Assembly (NCBI RefSeq): GCF_003999195.1
Contig: NZ_RJVR01000253.1
Coordinates: forward strand, 1-64,000
DNA length: 64,000 bases
Source of the DNA: Streptomyces soli
GTDB taxonomy: Bacteria; Actinomycetota; Actinomycetes; Streptomycetales; Streptomycetaceae
Direction: 5' to 3'
Shown here one piece after another: positions 1-7,271 of the stretch. The notes below the pieces were generated by a model. That model was not told where the DNA came from and searched no databases. It saw only the letters and a list, made by a program, of their open reading frames with translations. Within the stretch, counting starts at the first letter, position 1. Each line of letters starts with the position of its first letter. A program made the position numbers and the translations under genes.

Positions 1-253
1 TGGCCACCGGCATCGGGACCGGCACCGGCCGCGCCGCCGCCAGCAGCTGCGCCCGCCGCACGAGCAGCCGCCCGCGCTCGGCGTCCAGCCCGGCCAGCGC
101 GGTGTCGATCCCGCGAACCTCGGCCACCAGCTCACCCGCGAGCGGCAGCGCGCAGCGTGGGCACACCGCGAACGCCGGCGGCCCCGTACCCGGCAGGTAC
201 CAGCCGCAGGCGGGGCAGCGCTCGGGCGGCGGCGGTGGCTGCGTTGTGTCCAT
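1..253 (-). CDS. Zinc-ribbon protein, N-terminal part only (runs off the left edge)
   Basis: On the reverse strand an ATG at 253 opens a frame that reaches the window edge without a stop, so about 84 N-terminal residues are visible and the C-terminus is missing. A proline run (residues 6-10) is followed by two Cys pairs, C13/C16 and C31/C34, spaced like a small zinc ribbon. A Leu/Ala/Arg-rich helical segment then follows, beginning GIDTALAGLD. This head resembles the N-termini of large Streptomyces multi-pass membrane proteins annotated as SCO7613-type; that is recall, not a search. It diverges from the SRPBCC gene, with about 80 bp between the two starts. The function is unknown. Confidence 0.55.
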   Translation of the reverse strand, partial: MDTTQPPPPPERCPACGWYLPGTGPPAFAVCPRCALPLAGELVAEVRGIDTALAGLDAERGRLLVRRAQLLAAARPVPVPMPVA

Positions 254-332
254 GCCCGGAGTGTGCTGCGGCCCACAACACGCCGCATGGGGTGCGCTAC
301 TCAGATCCGCCCTGAGTACGCACACTTGCCCC

Positions 333-803
333 ATGGACTGGTGCCACTATCGCTTCCGCAGTTCGTGGGACGTCGAGGCCGGCCCCGACGCCGTCTACCG
401 CGTTCTGGAACGCCCCGACGAATACCCCACCTGGTGGCCCCAGGTGCGCGAGGTCCGCCGCACCGGGGAGACCACCGGCACGCTGCGCTTCCGCTCGGCG
501 CTGCCGTACGACCTCTTCGTCACTGCCCACGCCATCCGCCAGGACCCGCAGGCCCGGGTCCTCGAAGTGGCCATGTACGGCGACCTGGAAGGCTGGGTCC
601 GCTGGACGATGCTCCAGAACGGCGCCGACGGCGGCGCCGGCACACACCTCGTTTTCGAGGAGGACGTGGTCGTCAACAAGCCCCTGATGCGCCGCCTCGC
701 CCTCCCCTGCCGCCCCCTCTTCCGCGCCAACCACGCCCTGATGATGCGCCAGGGCCGCCGCGGCCTCCGCGCCCGCCTCGCCACCGCCCCGAATGCCGTT
801 TGA
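333..803 (+). CDS. SRPBCC-fold (polyketide cyclase/START-like) protein
   Basis: The product is 156 aa. The head, with segments FRSSWDVEAGPDAVYRVLE and YPTWWPQVREV, is typical of SRPBCC ligand-binding proteins: a Trp-rich strand, a helix that closes the cavity, then alternating strands. The ATG at 333 is chosen because homology-like sequence starts there and the longer upstream frame is low-complexity and overlaps the divergent gene. No good ribosome binding site precedes it, so the mRNA may be leaderless. These proteins usually bind or process hydrophobic ligands; nothing here identifies the ligand. No partner gene lies beside it. Confidence 0.7.
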   Translation: MDWCHYRFRSSWDVEAGPDAVYRVLERPDEYPTWWPQVREVRRTGETTGTLRFRSALPYDLFVTAHAIRQDPQARVLEVAMYGDLEGWVRWTMLQNGADGGAGTHLVFEEDVVVNKPLMRRLALPCRPLFRANHALMMRQGRRGLRARLATAPNAV

Positions 804-830
804 ACGCACTGCCATCTCTCTCCTTGCGTG

Positions 831-994
831 GGAATCCCGGCCTTCAGGCCGGGCGGGAAACGCATCCTGAGTGCCGGAGCCGTGAAGCGGCGTAGTATGC
901 TTCGCATCTGCCTCGGCAGCGGTCAGGACTTGGCCGTCATGAAACTCCTTGGAGTCGAGTGAGAAGCCCCCTTGTTTACGAGGGGAGGAGTCAC
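831..994 (+). mobile_element. Relic of an IS200/IS605-type (TnpB-associated) right end
   Basis: This gap between the SRPBCC gene and tRNA-Val holds two hairpins typical of right ends of IS200/IS605 elements and of the 3' part of TnpB guide RNAs. Hairpin 1 is CCCGGCC (836-842), loop TTCA, GGCCGGG (847-853), preceded by GGAAT. Hairpin 2 pairs 968-974 with 979-985 around a TTTA loop and ends in GAGTCAC (989-994); TCAC/TCAA is the usual right cleavage motif of the family. No tnpA or tnpB frame is present, so this is either a remnant or a non-autonomous copy. The call rests on pattern memory and was not checked against a database. Confidence 0.45.
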
Positions 995-1020
995 GTGCCC
1001 TGTATTGTTCTGGTCGTCCC

Positions 1021-1095
1021 GGGCGATTAGCTCAGCGGGAGAGCACTTCGTTCACACCGAAGGGGTCACTGGTTCGATCCCAGTATCGCCCACCA
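1021..1095 (+). tRNA. tRNA-Val (anticodon CAC), CCA encoded
   Basis: The cloverleaf can be drawn by hand. The acceptor stem GGGCGAT (1021-1027) pairs with ATCGCCC (1085-1091), the discriminator is A1092 and CCA is encoded at 1093-1095. The D arm AGCTCAGCGGGAGAGC follows. The anticodon stem CTTCG/CGAAG encloses loop TTCACAC, giving anticodon CAC that reads the Val codon GTG. The T arm has GGTTCGATCC. A strong hairpin follows directly. No duplicated 3' end that would mark an integrated element was seen in this window. Confidence 0.95.
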
Positions 1096-1098
1096 TTA

Positions 1099-1137
1099 CA
1101 GAGGGGCCGGTCCGTCACCGACGGACCGGCCCCTCTG
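1099..1137 (+). terminator. Strong hairpin terminator after tRNA-Val
   Basis: A perfect inverted repeat pairs 1099-1116 with 1120-1137, leaving a 3-nt loop. It has no long T-run, which is usual for Streptomyces. It sits between the tRNA gene and the convergent exonuclease gene and could serve both strands. Confidence 0.8.
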
Positions 1138-1158
1138 CATTGGCGTACGCGTACGCGC

Positions 1159-1911
1159 TCACGCCGCCGGCTCGGCCGGCACCGCTCGGGGCAGCGGCTC
1201 GGGGCGGAGCGGCCATGCCGGGTCCACGCGCTCGCCGGTGCCGTTGCGGGAGAACCAGGCCTGGAGGCCGCGGGCCTGGCCGGCGTGCCAGACGGCCTGG
1301 CGGGCGTGGAGCTCGCCGGGCGCCATGTCGCCTATGCGCGCCTCGAAGCGGCGCCCCACTTCGCGGACCAGGTGCAGGGAGGCGGCCGCGTCGGCGGCGG
1401 CGTCGTGGGCGTCGGTGAGCGGCACGCCGTAGTGAGCACAGAGGTCGGTGAGGGTGCGGCGGCCCTTGCGGTAGCGGTCGAGGTACTTGTCGAGGACGCG
1501 TGGGTCGAGGACGCAGAGCGGCGTATGCGCCATGTAGCGGGCCAGCTCGGTGCCCCGGTGGCGGCGCAATTCGCGGTCCAGCAGTGTGAGATCGAAGGGC
1601 GCGTTCATCACGACCAGAGGCACCCCGGCAGCCGACTGCCGGGCCAGCGCCCGGGCCAACTCCTCGACGACGGGCCCCGGCCGGCTGCCGAAGCGCCGCA
1701 AGTGGTCGTCGGTCAGGCCGTGTACGGCGCGTGCGCCGTCCAGGACGGGAATGCCGGGGTTCACCAGCCAGTTCCTGGCGTGGAATTGGCTGCCGGGGGA
1801 GCCCTGGAGCACCAGGGCGGCGGAGACGATGCGGTCGGCCTCCACGTCCACGCCGGTGGTCTCGGTGTCGAAGGCAGCGAGCGGTCCGTCGTACCAGCGC
1901 GGCTGCGGCAT
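1159..1911 (-). CDS. DEDDh 3'-5' exonuclease (DnaQ-like)
   Basis: The product is 250 aa. Exo I is FDTETTG near the N-terminus, Exo II lies around NAPFDLTLLDREL, and the third motif is DAHDAAAD, giving the H-x4-D spacing of DEDDh exonucleases. The family hydrolyses DNA or RNA from the 3' end with two metal ions, in proofreading, repair or RNA trimming. It lacks polymerase or helicase domains and is about the size of a free-standing epsilon-like protein. The start at 1911 has GGGAG six bases upstream; an in-frame ATG 23 codons earlier lacks one. It converges on tRNA-Val across a shared hairpin. The exact substrate cannot be told from sequence. Confidence 0.85.
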   Translation of the reverse strand: MPQPRWYDGPLAAFDTETTGVDVEADRIVSAALVLQGSPGSQFHARNWLVNPGIPVLDGARAVHGLTDDHLRRFGSRPGPVVEELARALARQSAAGVPLVVMNAPFDLTLLDRELRRHRGTELARYMAHTPLCVLDPRVLDKYLDRYRKGRRTLTDLCAHYGVPLTDAHDAAADAAASLHLVREVGRRFEARIGDMAPGELHARQAVWHAGQARGLQAWFSRNGTGERVDPAWPLRPEPLPRAVPAEPAA

Positions 1912-2001
1912 GACGTACTCCCGTACGAGCGAAGGGAATTGAGGAAGGGTTAGAAAGCGCCGGGCGGTCGGCGCGACCACCGCCCTTCACAGTACCTACC
2001 C

Positions 2002-2016
2002 GTGACAGGCCGTCAC
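2002..2016. promoter_or_regulatory. GTGAC-N5-GTCAC dyad in a divergent promoter region
   Basis: A perfect 5-bp inverted repeat with a 5-bp spacer lies in the roughly 200-bp gap between the divergent exonuclease and DUF4365 genes. The size and spacing suit a dimeric regulator. No regulator is encoded next to it, so this is only a candidate operator. Confidence 0.25.
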
Positions 2017-2119
2017 TGAACCGTAACTGTTTCCCAAACGTCGCTGGTGGGGATGAATACAGGAGACGGGGGAAGACCAGCAGGACCGACGAATGACGGT
2101 CGGAAGGGCACGGAGAGCG

Positions 2120-2692
2120 ATGGCGATCGCGCAGCCCGAATCGGGTGGGCTGCTGCCCGAGCGGACCGCACCGCTGCGCGGGGCGCTCGCCACCACCAGC
2201 TGCATGGAGACCCTGCAGGTGGGTTATCTGCACGCGGTCGCTGCCGCGGCGGGTTGCTCGCTCGCCCAGCCCTTCCCCGACTACGGCATCGACTGGCACA
2301 TCAGCCACAGCGCCCGTGGCGCGGGCCACGCGGTCGATGACGAGGTCACCATAAAGGTCCAGCTCAAGTGCACGTACCAGGTCGCCCCGCACCCCGCGGG
2401 CCCCACCTTCGCCTTCACGCTCGACAACGAGCACCTGGTGAAGCTGGCTCGCACCCCGGTGTCGGTGCACAAGATCCTGGTAGTGATGCTCGTGCCGCGT
2501 ACGCCGGAGGAGTGGCTGCGAGCCAGCCACGACCGCCTGGAGCTGCGGCACTGCTGCTACTGGATCAACCTGGCCGGCCACCCGGTGACCGGCCGGCGCA
2601 GGACCACCGTGCGGATACCCACCGCGCGGATCTTCGACGACCGCGCCCTCTGCGAGATCATGACGCGGGTCGGGGCGGGAGGGAGGCCATGA
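2120..2692 (+). CDS. DUF4365-family protein, PD-(D/E)XK nuclease-like
   Basis: The product is 190 aa. From memory it matches the DUF4365 proteins kept in most Streptomyces. DUF4365 is grouped with PD-(D/E)XK nucleases, and the sequence carries a compatible core: GID (D58) followed, after a variable loop, by KVQLK (Q81, K83). This is the Q-x-K form of the motif. The role is unknown. ATG 2120 is preferred because GGAG lies four bases upstream; an ATG at 2093 would add nine residues. Its stop TGA overlaps the ATG of the next gene (ATGA), so the two are probably made together. Confidence 0.65.
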   Translation: MAIAQPESGGLLPERTAPLRGALATTSCMETLQVGYLHAVAAAAGCSLAQPFPDYGIDWHISHSARGAGHAVDDEVTIKVQLKCTYQVAPHPAGPTFAFTLDNEHLVKLARTPVSVHKILVVMLVPRTPEEWLRASHDRLELRHCCYWINLAGHPVTGRRRTTVRIPTARIFDDRALCEIMTRVGAGGRP

Positions 2693-3870
2693 TGGACCGG
2701 CTGGACCGCTCTGCCGAGGACTTCGAGCTGCCCGACCCCGAAAGAGTCGACCCCGCCGTCCTCACCACGCTGCTCGCCCGGCACGGCTGGCAGCGGCGCG
2801 GCGACGCCCACGGCCGCTACACCCGCTGGACCCCACCCGGGGACGCCGGCACCAGCCTCCTGGTGCCCGCGTCCCAGAACAACGGCCGGCACGCGGACTA
2901 CGCCGACCTCCTCGGCGAGGCCCTGACCGCGCTGGCCCGCAGCGGCGCGCCCTCGGCCCGCGAGGTGCTCACCGCCCTGTCCGTGCCCGGGGACGAGATC
3001 CGCTGGATCCGCGACATGCCCCGGGTCGCCGACGCCGTGCCCTGGCCCGCTGCCGGGCAGCTGCGCTCGGCCGCCCGCGCCATGCTCATGGCCGCCGCCC
3101 GCGCCGAGCGCGGCCCCGCCGGCTACTTCGGCGAGCGGCACGGGCGTTTCGCCACGGCGTTCCTGGAGCAGGTCCTCGTCGGGCCCTCGCCCGGCGGCCA
3201 CCTGCTCACCGCGTACGTGCCCGCCCCCGACGGCCGGGCGGTCGTCACGACCCTGCTACGCGCGTTGCAGGCCACCCGGGACGCGGTGGACTACCAGCGC
3301 ACCACCGGTGGCATGGAGGCCTTCGACTCCGCCGTGGGCCTCGGCGTCTGCCATGAACTCACCGAGTCTCTGGTCCGGCTGGTGCGAGGCGCCGAGGGTG
3401 TGGCCGTGGCCCTCGCCTGGTCGCCTGCCTCCGGCCCACCGGCGGGCTTCGCGGCGCGGCCGGAGCCCGTCGAGTTCTCGCCTGGCGACCTCCCGGCCCT
3501 GGAGGCCGCCAGTGTCCGTTACGTGAGCGAGGAGCCCTCCGTACACGTCAATGTCACCGGCACCGTCGTCCGGCTGCGCCGTCCCCGCCCCTCCGGCGGT
3601 GGCACCATCCGGCTGCGGGTCCTGGCCGGGGCCGACGTCCGCCAGGTCCGTGTCCGCCTCGACCAGGACGCGTACCGCATCGCCGCCCACGCCCACCTGG
3701 TCGGTCTGCCCGTCCGCGTCACCGGCCGCCTCGAAGCCCGCAGCGGTTTCCGCCGCATCATCCAGCCCAGCGCGGTGACGCCCGTCCATGTCGACGAGGC
3801 CGAGCGCGACCGCCTGCTCAAATCCCTCCAGGGAGGAATCGAGACCTTCGAGGACGCGTGCGGCGGCTGA
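2689..3870 (+). CDS. Conserved hypothetical protein, translationally coupled to the DUF4365 gene
   Basis: The product is 393 aa and not recognised as a known enzyme. The N-terminal two thirds is mixed alpha/beta with Ala/Arg-rich helices. Residues from about 280 to 370 alternate short strands (VHVNVTGTVVRLRR, RVRVTGRLEARSGF) in a way that suggests a small beta-barrel such as an OB fold; this is inference only. There is no signal peptide or membrane segment. The start is the first ATG of ATGATG and overlaps the DUF4365 stop, with GGGAGG just upstream. The pairing suggests a shared function, possibly nucleic-acid related. Confidence 0.6.
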   Translation: MMDRLDRSAEDFELPDPERVDPAVLTTLLARHGWQRRGDAHGRYTRWTPPGDAGTSLLVPASQNNGRHADYADLLGEALTALARSGAPSAREVLTALSVPGDEIRWIRDMPRVADAVPWPAAGQLRSAARAMLMAAARAERGPAGYFGERHGRFATAFLEQVLVGPSPGGHLLTAYVPAPDGRAVVTTLLRALQATRDAVDYQRTTGGMEAFDSAVGLGVCHELTESLVRLVRGAEGVAVALAWSPASGPPAGFAARPEPVEFSPGDLPALEAASVRYVSEEPSVHVNVTGTVVRLRRPRPSGGGTIRLRVLAGADVRQVRVRLDQDAYRIAAHAHLVGLPVRVTGRLEARSGFRRIIQPSAVTPVHVDEAERDRLLKSLQGGIETFEDACGG

Positions 3871-3890
3871 AGCCGTCGCACGCGTCCTCG
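3849..3890. terminator. Terminator hairpin spanning the stop codon of the upstream gene
   Basis: Bases 3849-3868 pair with 3871-3890 (20 bp, one G-T pair). The 5' arm encodes the last residues of the hypothetical protein, and the stop codon lies in the loop. The hairpin separates two convergent genes whose stops are about 30 bp apart and can end transcription from either side. Confidence 0.65.
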
Positions 3891-3898
3891 CCCGGGGG

Positions 3899-4408
3899 TC
3901 AGCCGTGCTGCACAGCGCTCTGGGAGTAGTTGTCATGCCATGCGGCCTTCGCGCCCGAGTCCCCGATCCGGTACACGTCGATTACCGCGCCCACCGAGAC
4001 CACGAGGCAGGCGCCCAGCACGGCGTACCTGACCAGCGACGAGGTGACCCAGGTCCGCGTCTGACCGCCCTCGGTGGCAGCCGCCCGGCGGGTCGCCCAG
4101 CACACGAGGGCCGACAGCAGGAAGAGACCGACAGCCCAGGGCAGCATGCCGTCGCCCAGCTCGGCGTGCTTCTGGATCAGCGGGTCGGTGCCGGTGTGGG
4201 ACTCCAGCCATTCGCCGGCGTGGGTGGCCAGGGGGACGCTCGCGAGGGTCACAAACCCCAGAACCGGCAGCAGCACGCCGAGTTTCCGGGCACTTCTGGG
4301 CCAGGCCGCGCAGACGACGAGCGCCAGCGCGAGCAGAGGCACGAACACGATCACGAAGTGCACGAACAGCACGTGCGCAGGAAGTCCATTGATGACGGTG
4401 AGACTCAA
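3899..4408 (-). CDS. DUF2231-like four-helix membrane protein
   Basis: The product is 169 aa with four hydrophobic segments at about residues 12-32, 43-62, 87-105 and 125-145. The N-terminal GLPAHVLFVHFVIVFVPL is the signature start of DUF2231-type membrane proteins, whose conserved His residues are thought to bind haem or metal. The start is a TTG at 4408, with AAGGA shortly upstream; no ATG or GTG lies before the conserved motif. It stands alone between a convergent and a divergent gene. The function is not known. Confidence 0.7.
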   Translation of the reverse strand: MSLTVINGLPAHVLFVHFVIVFVPLLALALVVCAAWPRSARKLGVLLPVLGFVTLASVPLATHAGEWLESHTGTDPLIQKHAELGDGMLPWAVGLFLLSALVCWATRRAAATEGGQTRTWVTSSLVRYAVLGACLVVSVGAVIDVYRIGDSGAKAAWHDNYSQSAVQHG

Positions 4409-4642
4409 GAGTCCTTCTCCACGATGATTTGGGGGGGATCATGCCCGGGCAGCGGGCCTGCCAGGGCAGAGAGCGCGGCCAGCCTGGCACAGGAACTTCT
4501 CAGGTACCTCTGAGCGGTACTGGTGTCCCGTCCGCATCAGTGCCACCGCTTATCGCTTCGCGGTGCACGGGCCCGGCTCGGTACGATTCACCGGTGCAGC
4601 ATCAGCTGCGGAGCCAGTGGGACATACGTCAGGAGAGAACCG

Positions 4643-6625
4643 GTGTCAGACGTCCGTGTGATCATCAAACGCGATTCCGATGAGCGGGAAGAGCGGGTGG
4701 TCACGCCGGGGACGACTGCCGGGGAGCTGTTCGGCGGCGACCGCAGCATCGTCGCCGTCCGCGTCGGCGGTCAGCTGAAGGACCTCGCGTACCAGGTCGC
4801 GGACGGCGACGAGGTCGAGCCCGTCCTGATCAGCAGCGAGGACGGCCTCAACATCCTGCGCCACTCCACCGCGCATGTGATGGCCCAGGCCGTGCAGGAG
4901 CTCTTCCCGCAGGCCAAGCTCGGCATCGGCCCGCCGGTCAAGGACGGCTTCTACTACGACTTCGACGTCGAGAAGCCCTTCCACCCCGATGACCTCAAGA
5001 GCATCGAGAAGAAGATGCAGGAGATCATCAAGCGCGGCCAGCGCTTCTTCCGCCGCGTCGTCACCGACGAGGACGCCCGCGAGGAGCTCGCTTCCGAGCC
5101 GTACAAGCTGGAGCTGATCGGTCTCAAGGGCTCCGCCGGCGATGCCGCCGAAGGCGCCTCCGCCGAGGTCGGCGCGGGCGAGCTGACCATCTACGACAAC
5201 CTCGACCCGAAGACGGGCGAGCTGTGCTGGAAGGACCTCTGCCGGGGTCCCCACCTGCCCACCACCCGCAACATCCCGGCCTTCAAGCTGATGCGCAACG
5301 CCGCCGCCTACTGGCGCGGCAGCGAGAAGAACCCGATGCTGCAGCGCATCTACGGCACCGCGTGGCCGTCCAAGGACGAGCTCAAGGCCCACCTGGACTT
5401 CCTCGCCGAGGCCGAGAAGCGCGACCACCGCAAGCTGGGCTCCGAGCTGGACCTGTTCTCCATCCCGGAGGACATCGGCTCAGGCCTGGCCGTCTTCCAC
5501 CCGCGTGGCGGCATCATCCGCCGCACCATGGAGGACTACTCGCGCAAGCGCCACGAGGAGGCGGGGTACGAGTTCGTCTACACCCCGCACGCCACCAAGG
5601 GGAAGCTCTTCGAGAAGTCCGGCCACCTGGACTGGTACGCCGACGGCATGTACCCGCCCATGCAGCTCGACGAGGGCGTGGACTACTACCTCAAGCCCAT
5701 GAACTGCCCCATGCACAACCTGATCTTCGACGCCCGGGGCCGGTCCTACCGTGAACTGCCCCTGCGGCTCTTCGAGTTCGGCACCGTCTACCGGTACGAG
5801 AAGTCGGGCGTCGTGCACGGCCTGACCCGCGCCCGCGGCTTCACCCAGGACGACGCGCACATCTACTGCACCAAGGAGCAGATGGCCGAGGAGCTCGACG
5901 GCCTCCTCACCTTCGTGCTGAACCTGCTGCGCGACTACGGCCTGGAGGACTTCTACCTCGAGCTGTCCACCAAGGACCCGGAGAAGTTCATCGGCTCGGA
6001 CGAGAACTGGGAAGAGGCGACCGAGACCCTCCGCAAGGCCGCCGAGAAGCAGGGCCTCGATCTGGTCATGGACCCGGGCGGCGCCGCCTTCTACGGCCCG
6101 AAGATCTCCGTCCAGACCAAGGACGCCATCGGCCGCACCTGGCAGATGTCGACCATCCAGGTCGACTTCAACCTGCCCGACCGCTTCGACCTCGAGTACA
6201 CCGCCTCCGACGGCACCAAGCAGCGCCCGGTCATGATCCACCGCGCCCTGTTCGGCTCCATCGAGCGGTTCTTCGCGGTCCTCCTGGAGCACTACGCGGG
6301 TGCCTTCCCGGCGTGGCTGGCCCCGGTGCAGGCGGTCGGCATCCCGATCGGCGACGCGCACGTGCCGTACCTGCAGGAGTTCGCCGCCAAGGCCAAGGCG
6401 AAGGGGCTGCGCTTCGAGGTCGACGCCTCCTCGGACCGTATGCAGAAGAAGATCCGCAACGCGCAGAAGAGCAAGGTCCCGTACATGGTGATCGCCGGAG
6501 ACGAGGACATCGCCAACGGCGCGGTCTCCTTCCGCTACCGCGACGGCTCGCAGAAGAACGGAATCCCGGTCGAGGACGCTCTCACCGAGATCGCCAAGGC
6601 CGTCGAGGACCGCGTGCAGGTCTGA
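4643..6625 (+). CDS. thrS: Threonyl-tRNA synthetase
   Basis: The product is 660 aa, the usual size. Domains in order are a TGS domain (residues 1-65), the SAD-type editing domain with [10 protein letters not shown] near residue 75, the class II catalytic core with motif 2 in the [20 protein letters not shown] region and zinc-ligand sequence at MNCPMHN, and the C-terminal anticodon-binding domain. It charges tRNA-Thr and edits Ser-tRNA-Thr. The GTG at 4643 follows AGGAGAG. The roughly 230-bp upstream gap contains a possible -10 (TACGAT, 4582-4587) but no recognisable T-box. A 17-bp hairpin ends the gene. Confidence 0.97.
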   Translation: MSDVRVIIKRDSDEREERVVTPGTTAGELFGGDRSIVAVRVGGQLKDLAYQVADGDEVEPVLISSEDGLNILRHSTAHVMAQAVQELFPQAKLGIGPPVKDGFYYDFDVEKPFHPDDLKSIEKKMQEIIKRGQRFFRRVVTDEDAREELASEPYKLELIGLKGSAGDAAEGASAEVGAGELTIYDNLDPKTGELCWKDLCRGPHLPTTRNIPAFKLMRNAAAYWRGSEKNPMLQRIYGTAWPSKDELKAHLDFLAEAEKRDHRKLGSELDLFSIPEDIGSGLAVFHPRGGIIRRTMEDYSRKRHEEAGYEFVYTPHATKGKLFEKSGHLDWYADGMYPPMQLDEGVDYYLKPMNCPMHNLIFDARGRSYRELPLRLFEFGTVYRYEKSGVVHGLTRARGFTQDDAHIYCTKEQMAEELDGLLTFVLNLLRDYGLEDFYLELSTKDPEKFIGSDENWEEATETLRKAAEKQGLDLVMDPGGAAFYGPKISVQTKDAIGRTWQMSTIQVDFNLPDRFDLEYTASDGTKQRPVMIHRALFGSIERFFAVLLEHYAGAFPAWLAPVQAVGIPIGDAHVPYLQEFAAKAKAKGLRFEVDASSDRMQKKIRNAQKSKVPYMVIAGDEDIANGAVSFRYRDGSQKNGIPVEDALTEIAKAVEDRVQV

Positions 6626-6640
6626 GCGCCGTAAGGGCAT

Positions 6641-6680
6641 GATGAAGGGCCCCGGGGGAGCAACCCCGGGGCCCTTCATC
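6641..6680 (+). terminator. thrS terminator
   Basis: Bases 6641-6657 pair perfectly with 6664-6680 around a 6-nt loop, starting 15 bp after the thrS stop. Confidence 0.85.
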
Positions 6681-6696
6681 GTCCGCCGGAAGTCAT

Positions 6697-7257
6697 ATGC
6701 TGGCCCGCATGACGAGTGAGCCGGAGCAGCAGATCGGCGTGGGGACTCAGGACGCGTTTCAGCGCCTGTGGACGCCCCACCGGATGGCGTACATCCAGGG
6801 CGAGAACAAGCCCACCGGCCCGGGCGCCGAAGACGGCTGCCCGTTCTGCGCGATCCCGGCCAAGAGCGACGAGGACGGCCTGGTCATAGCGCGCGGGGAG
6901 ACGGTGTACGCGGTGCTGAACCTCTACCCGTACAACGGCGGCCACCTGATGGTGGTCCCGTACCGCCATGTCGCCGACTACACGGACCTGGACCAGGCGG
7001 AGACCGTCGAGCTCGCGGAGTTCACCAAGCGGGCGATGACCGCGCTGCGGGCTGCGTCCGGGGCGCACGGGTTCAACATCGGCATGAACCAGGGCACGGT
7101 GGCCGGCGCCGGGATCGCCGCTCACCTGCACCAGCATGTCGTGCCCCGGTGGGGCGGGGACACGAACTTCATGCCGGTCACCGCCCACACCAAGGTGCTG
7201 CCGCAGCTGCTCGCGGACACCCGCGAGATGCTCGCCGACGCCTGGCCGGCGAGCTGA
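6697..7257 (+). CDS. HIT-family hydrolase/phosphorylase (Ap4A phosphorylase-like)
   Basis: The product is 186 aa. The catalytic histidine triad is AHLHQHVVPRW, and CPFC (about residues 48-51) lies in the N-terminal region as in actinobacterial members. The mycobacterial relative, found in the same thrS-HIT-pgsA-patA-pimA order, is described as a diadenosine tetraphosphate phosphorylase, so a role in clearing Ap4A made by aminoacyl-tRNA synthetases fits the position after thrS. The start could be ATG 6697 (GGAAG four bases upstream) or ATG 6709. The next two genes run in the opposite direction, so the mycobacterial block is interrupted here. Confidence 0.85.
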   Translation: MLARMTSEPEQQIGVGTQDAFQRLWTPHRMAYIQGENKPTGPGAEDGCPFCAIPAKSDEDGLVIARGETVYAVLNLYPYNGGHLMVVPYRHVADYTDLDQAETVELAEFTKRAMTALRAASGAHGFNIGMNQGTVAGAGIAAHLHQHVVPRWGGDTNFMPVTAHTKVLPQLLADTREMLADAWPAS

Positions 7258-7271
7258 AGACGCAGAGTGCC

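Noticed and set aside
1021-1095. tRNA-Val as an attachment site of an integrated element
   Set aside because: No integrase gene and no second copy of the tRNA 3' end are present in the window.
4409-4642. T-box leader before thrS
   Set aside because: No T-box sequence, specifier loop or terminator/antiterminator pair was found.
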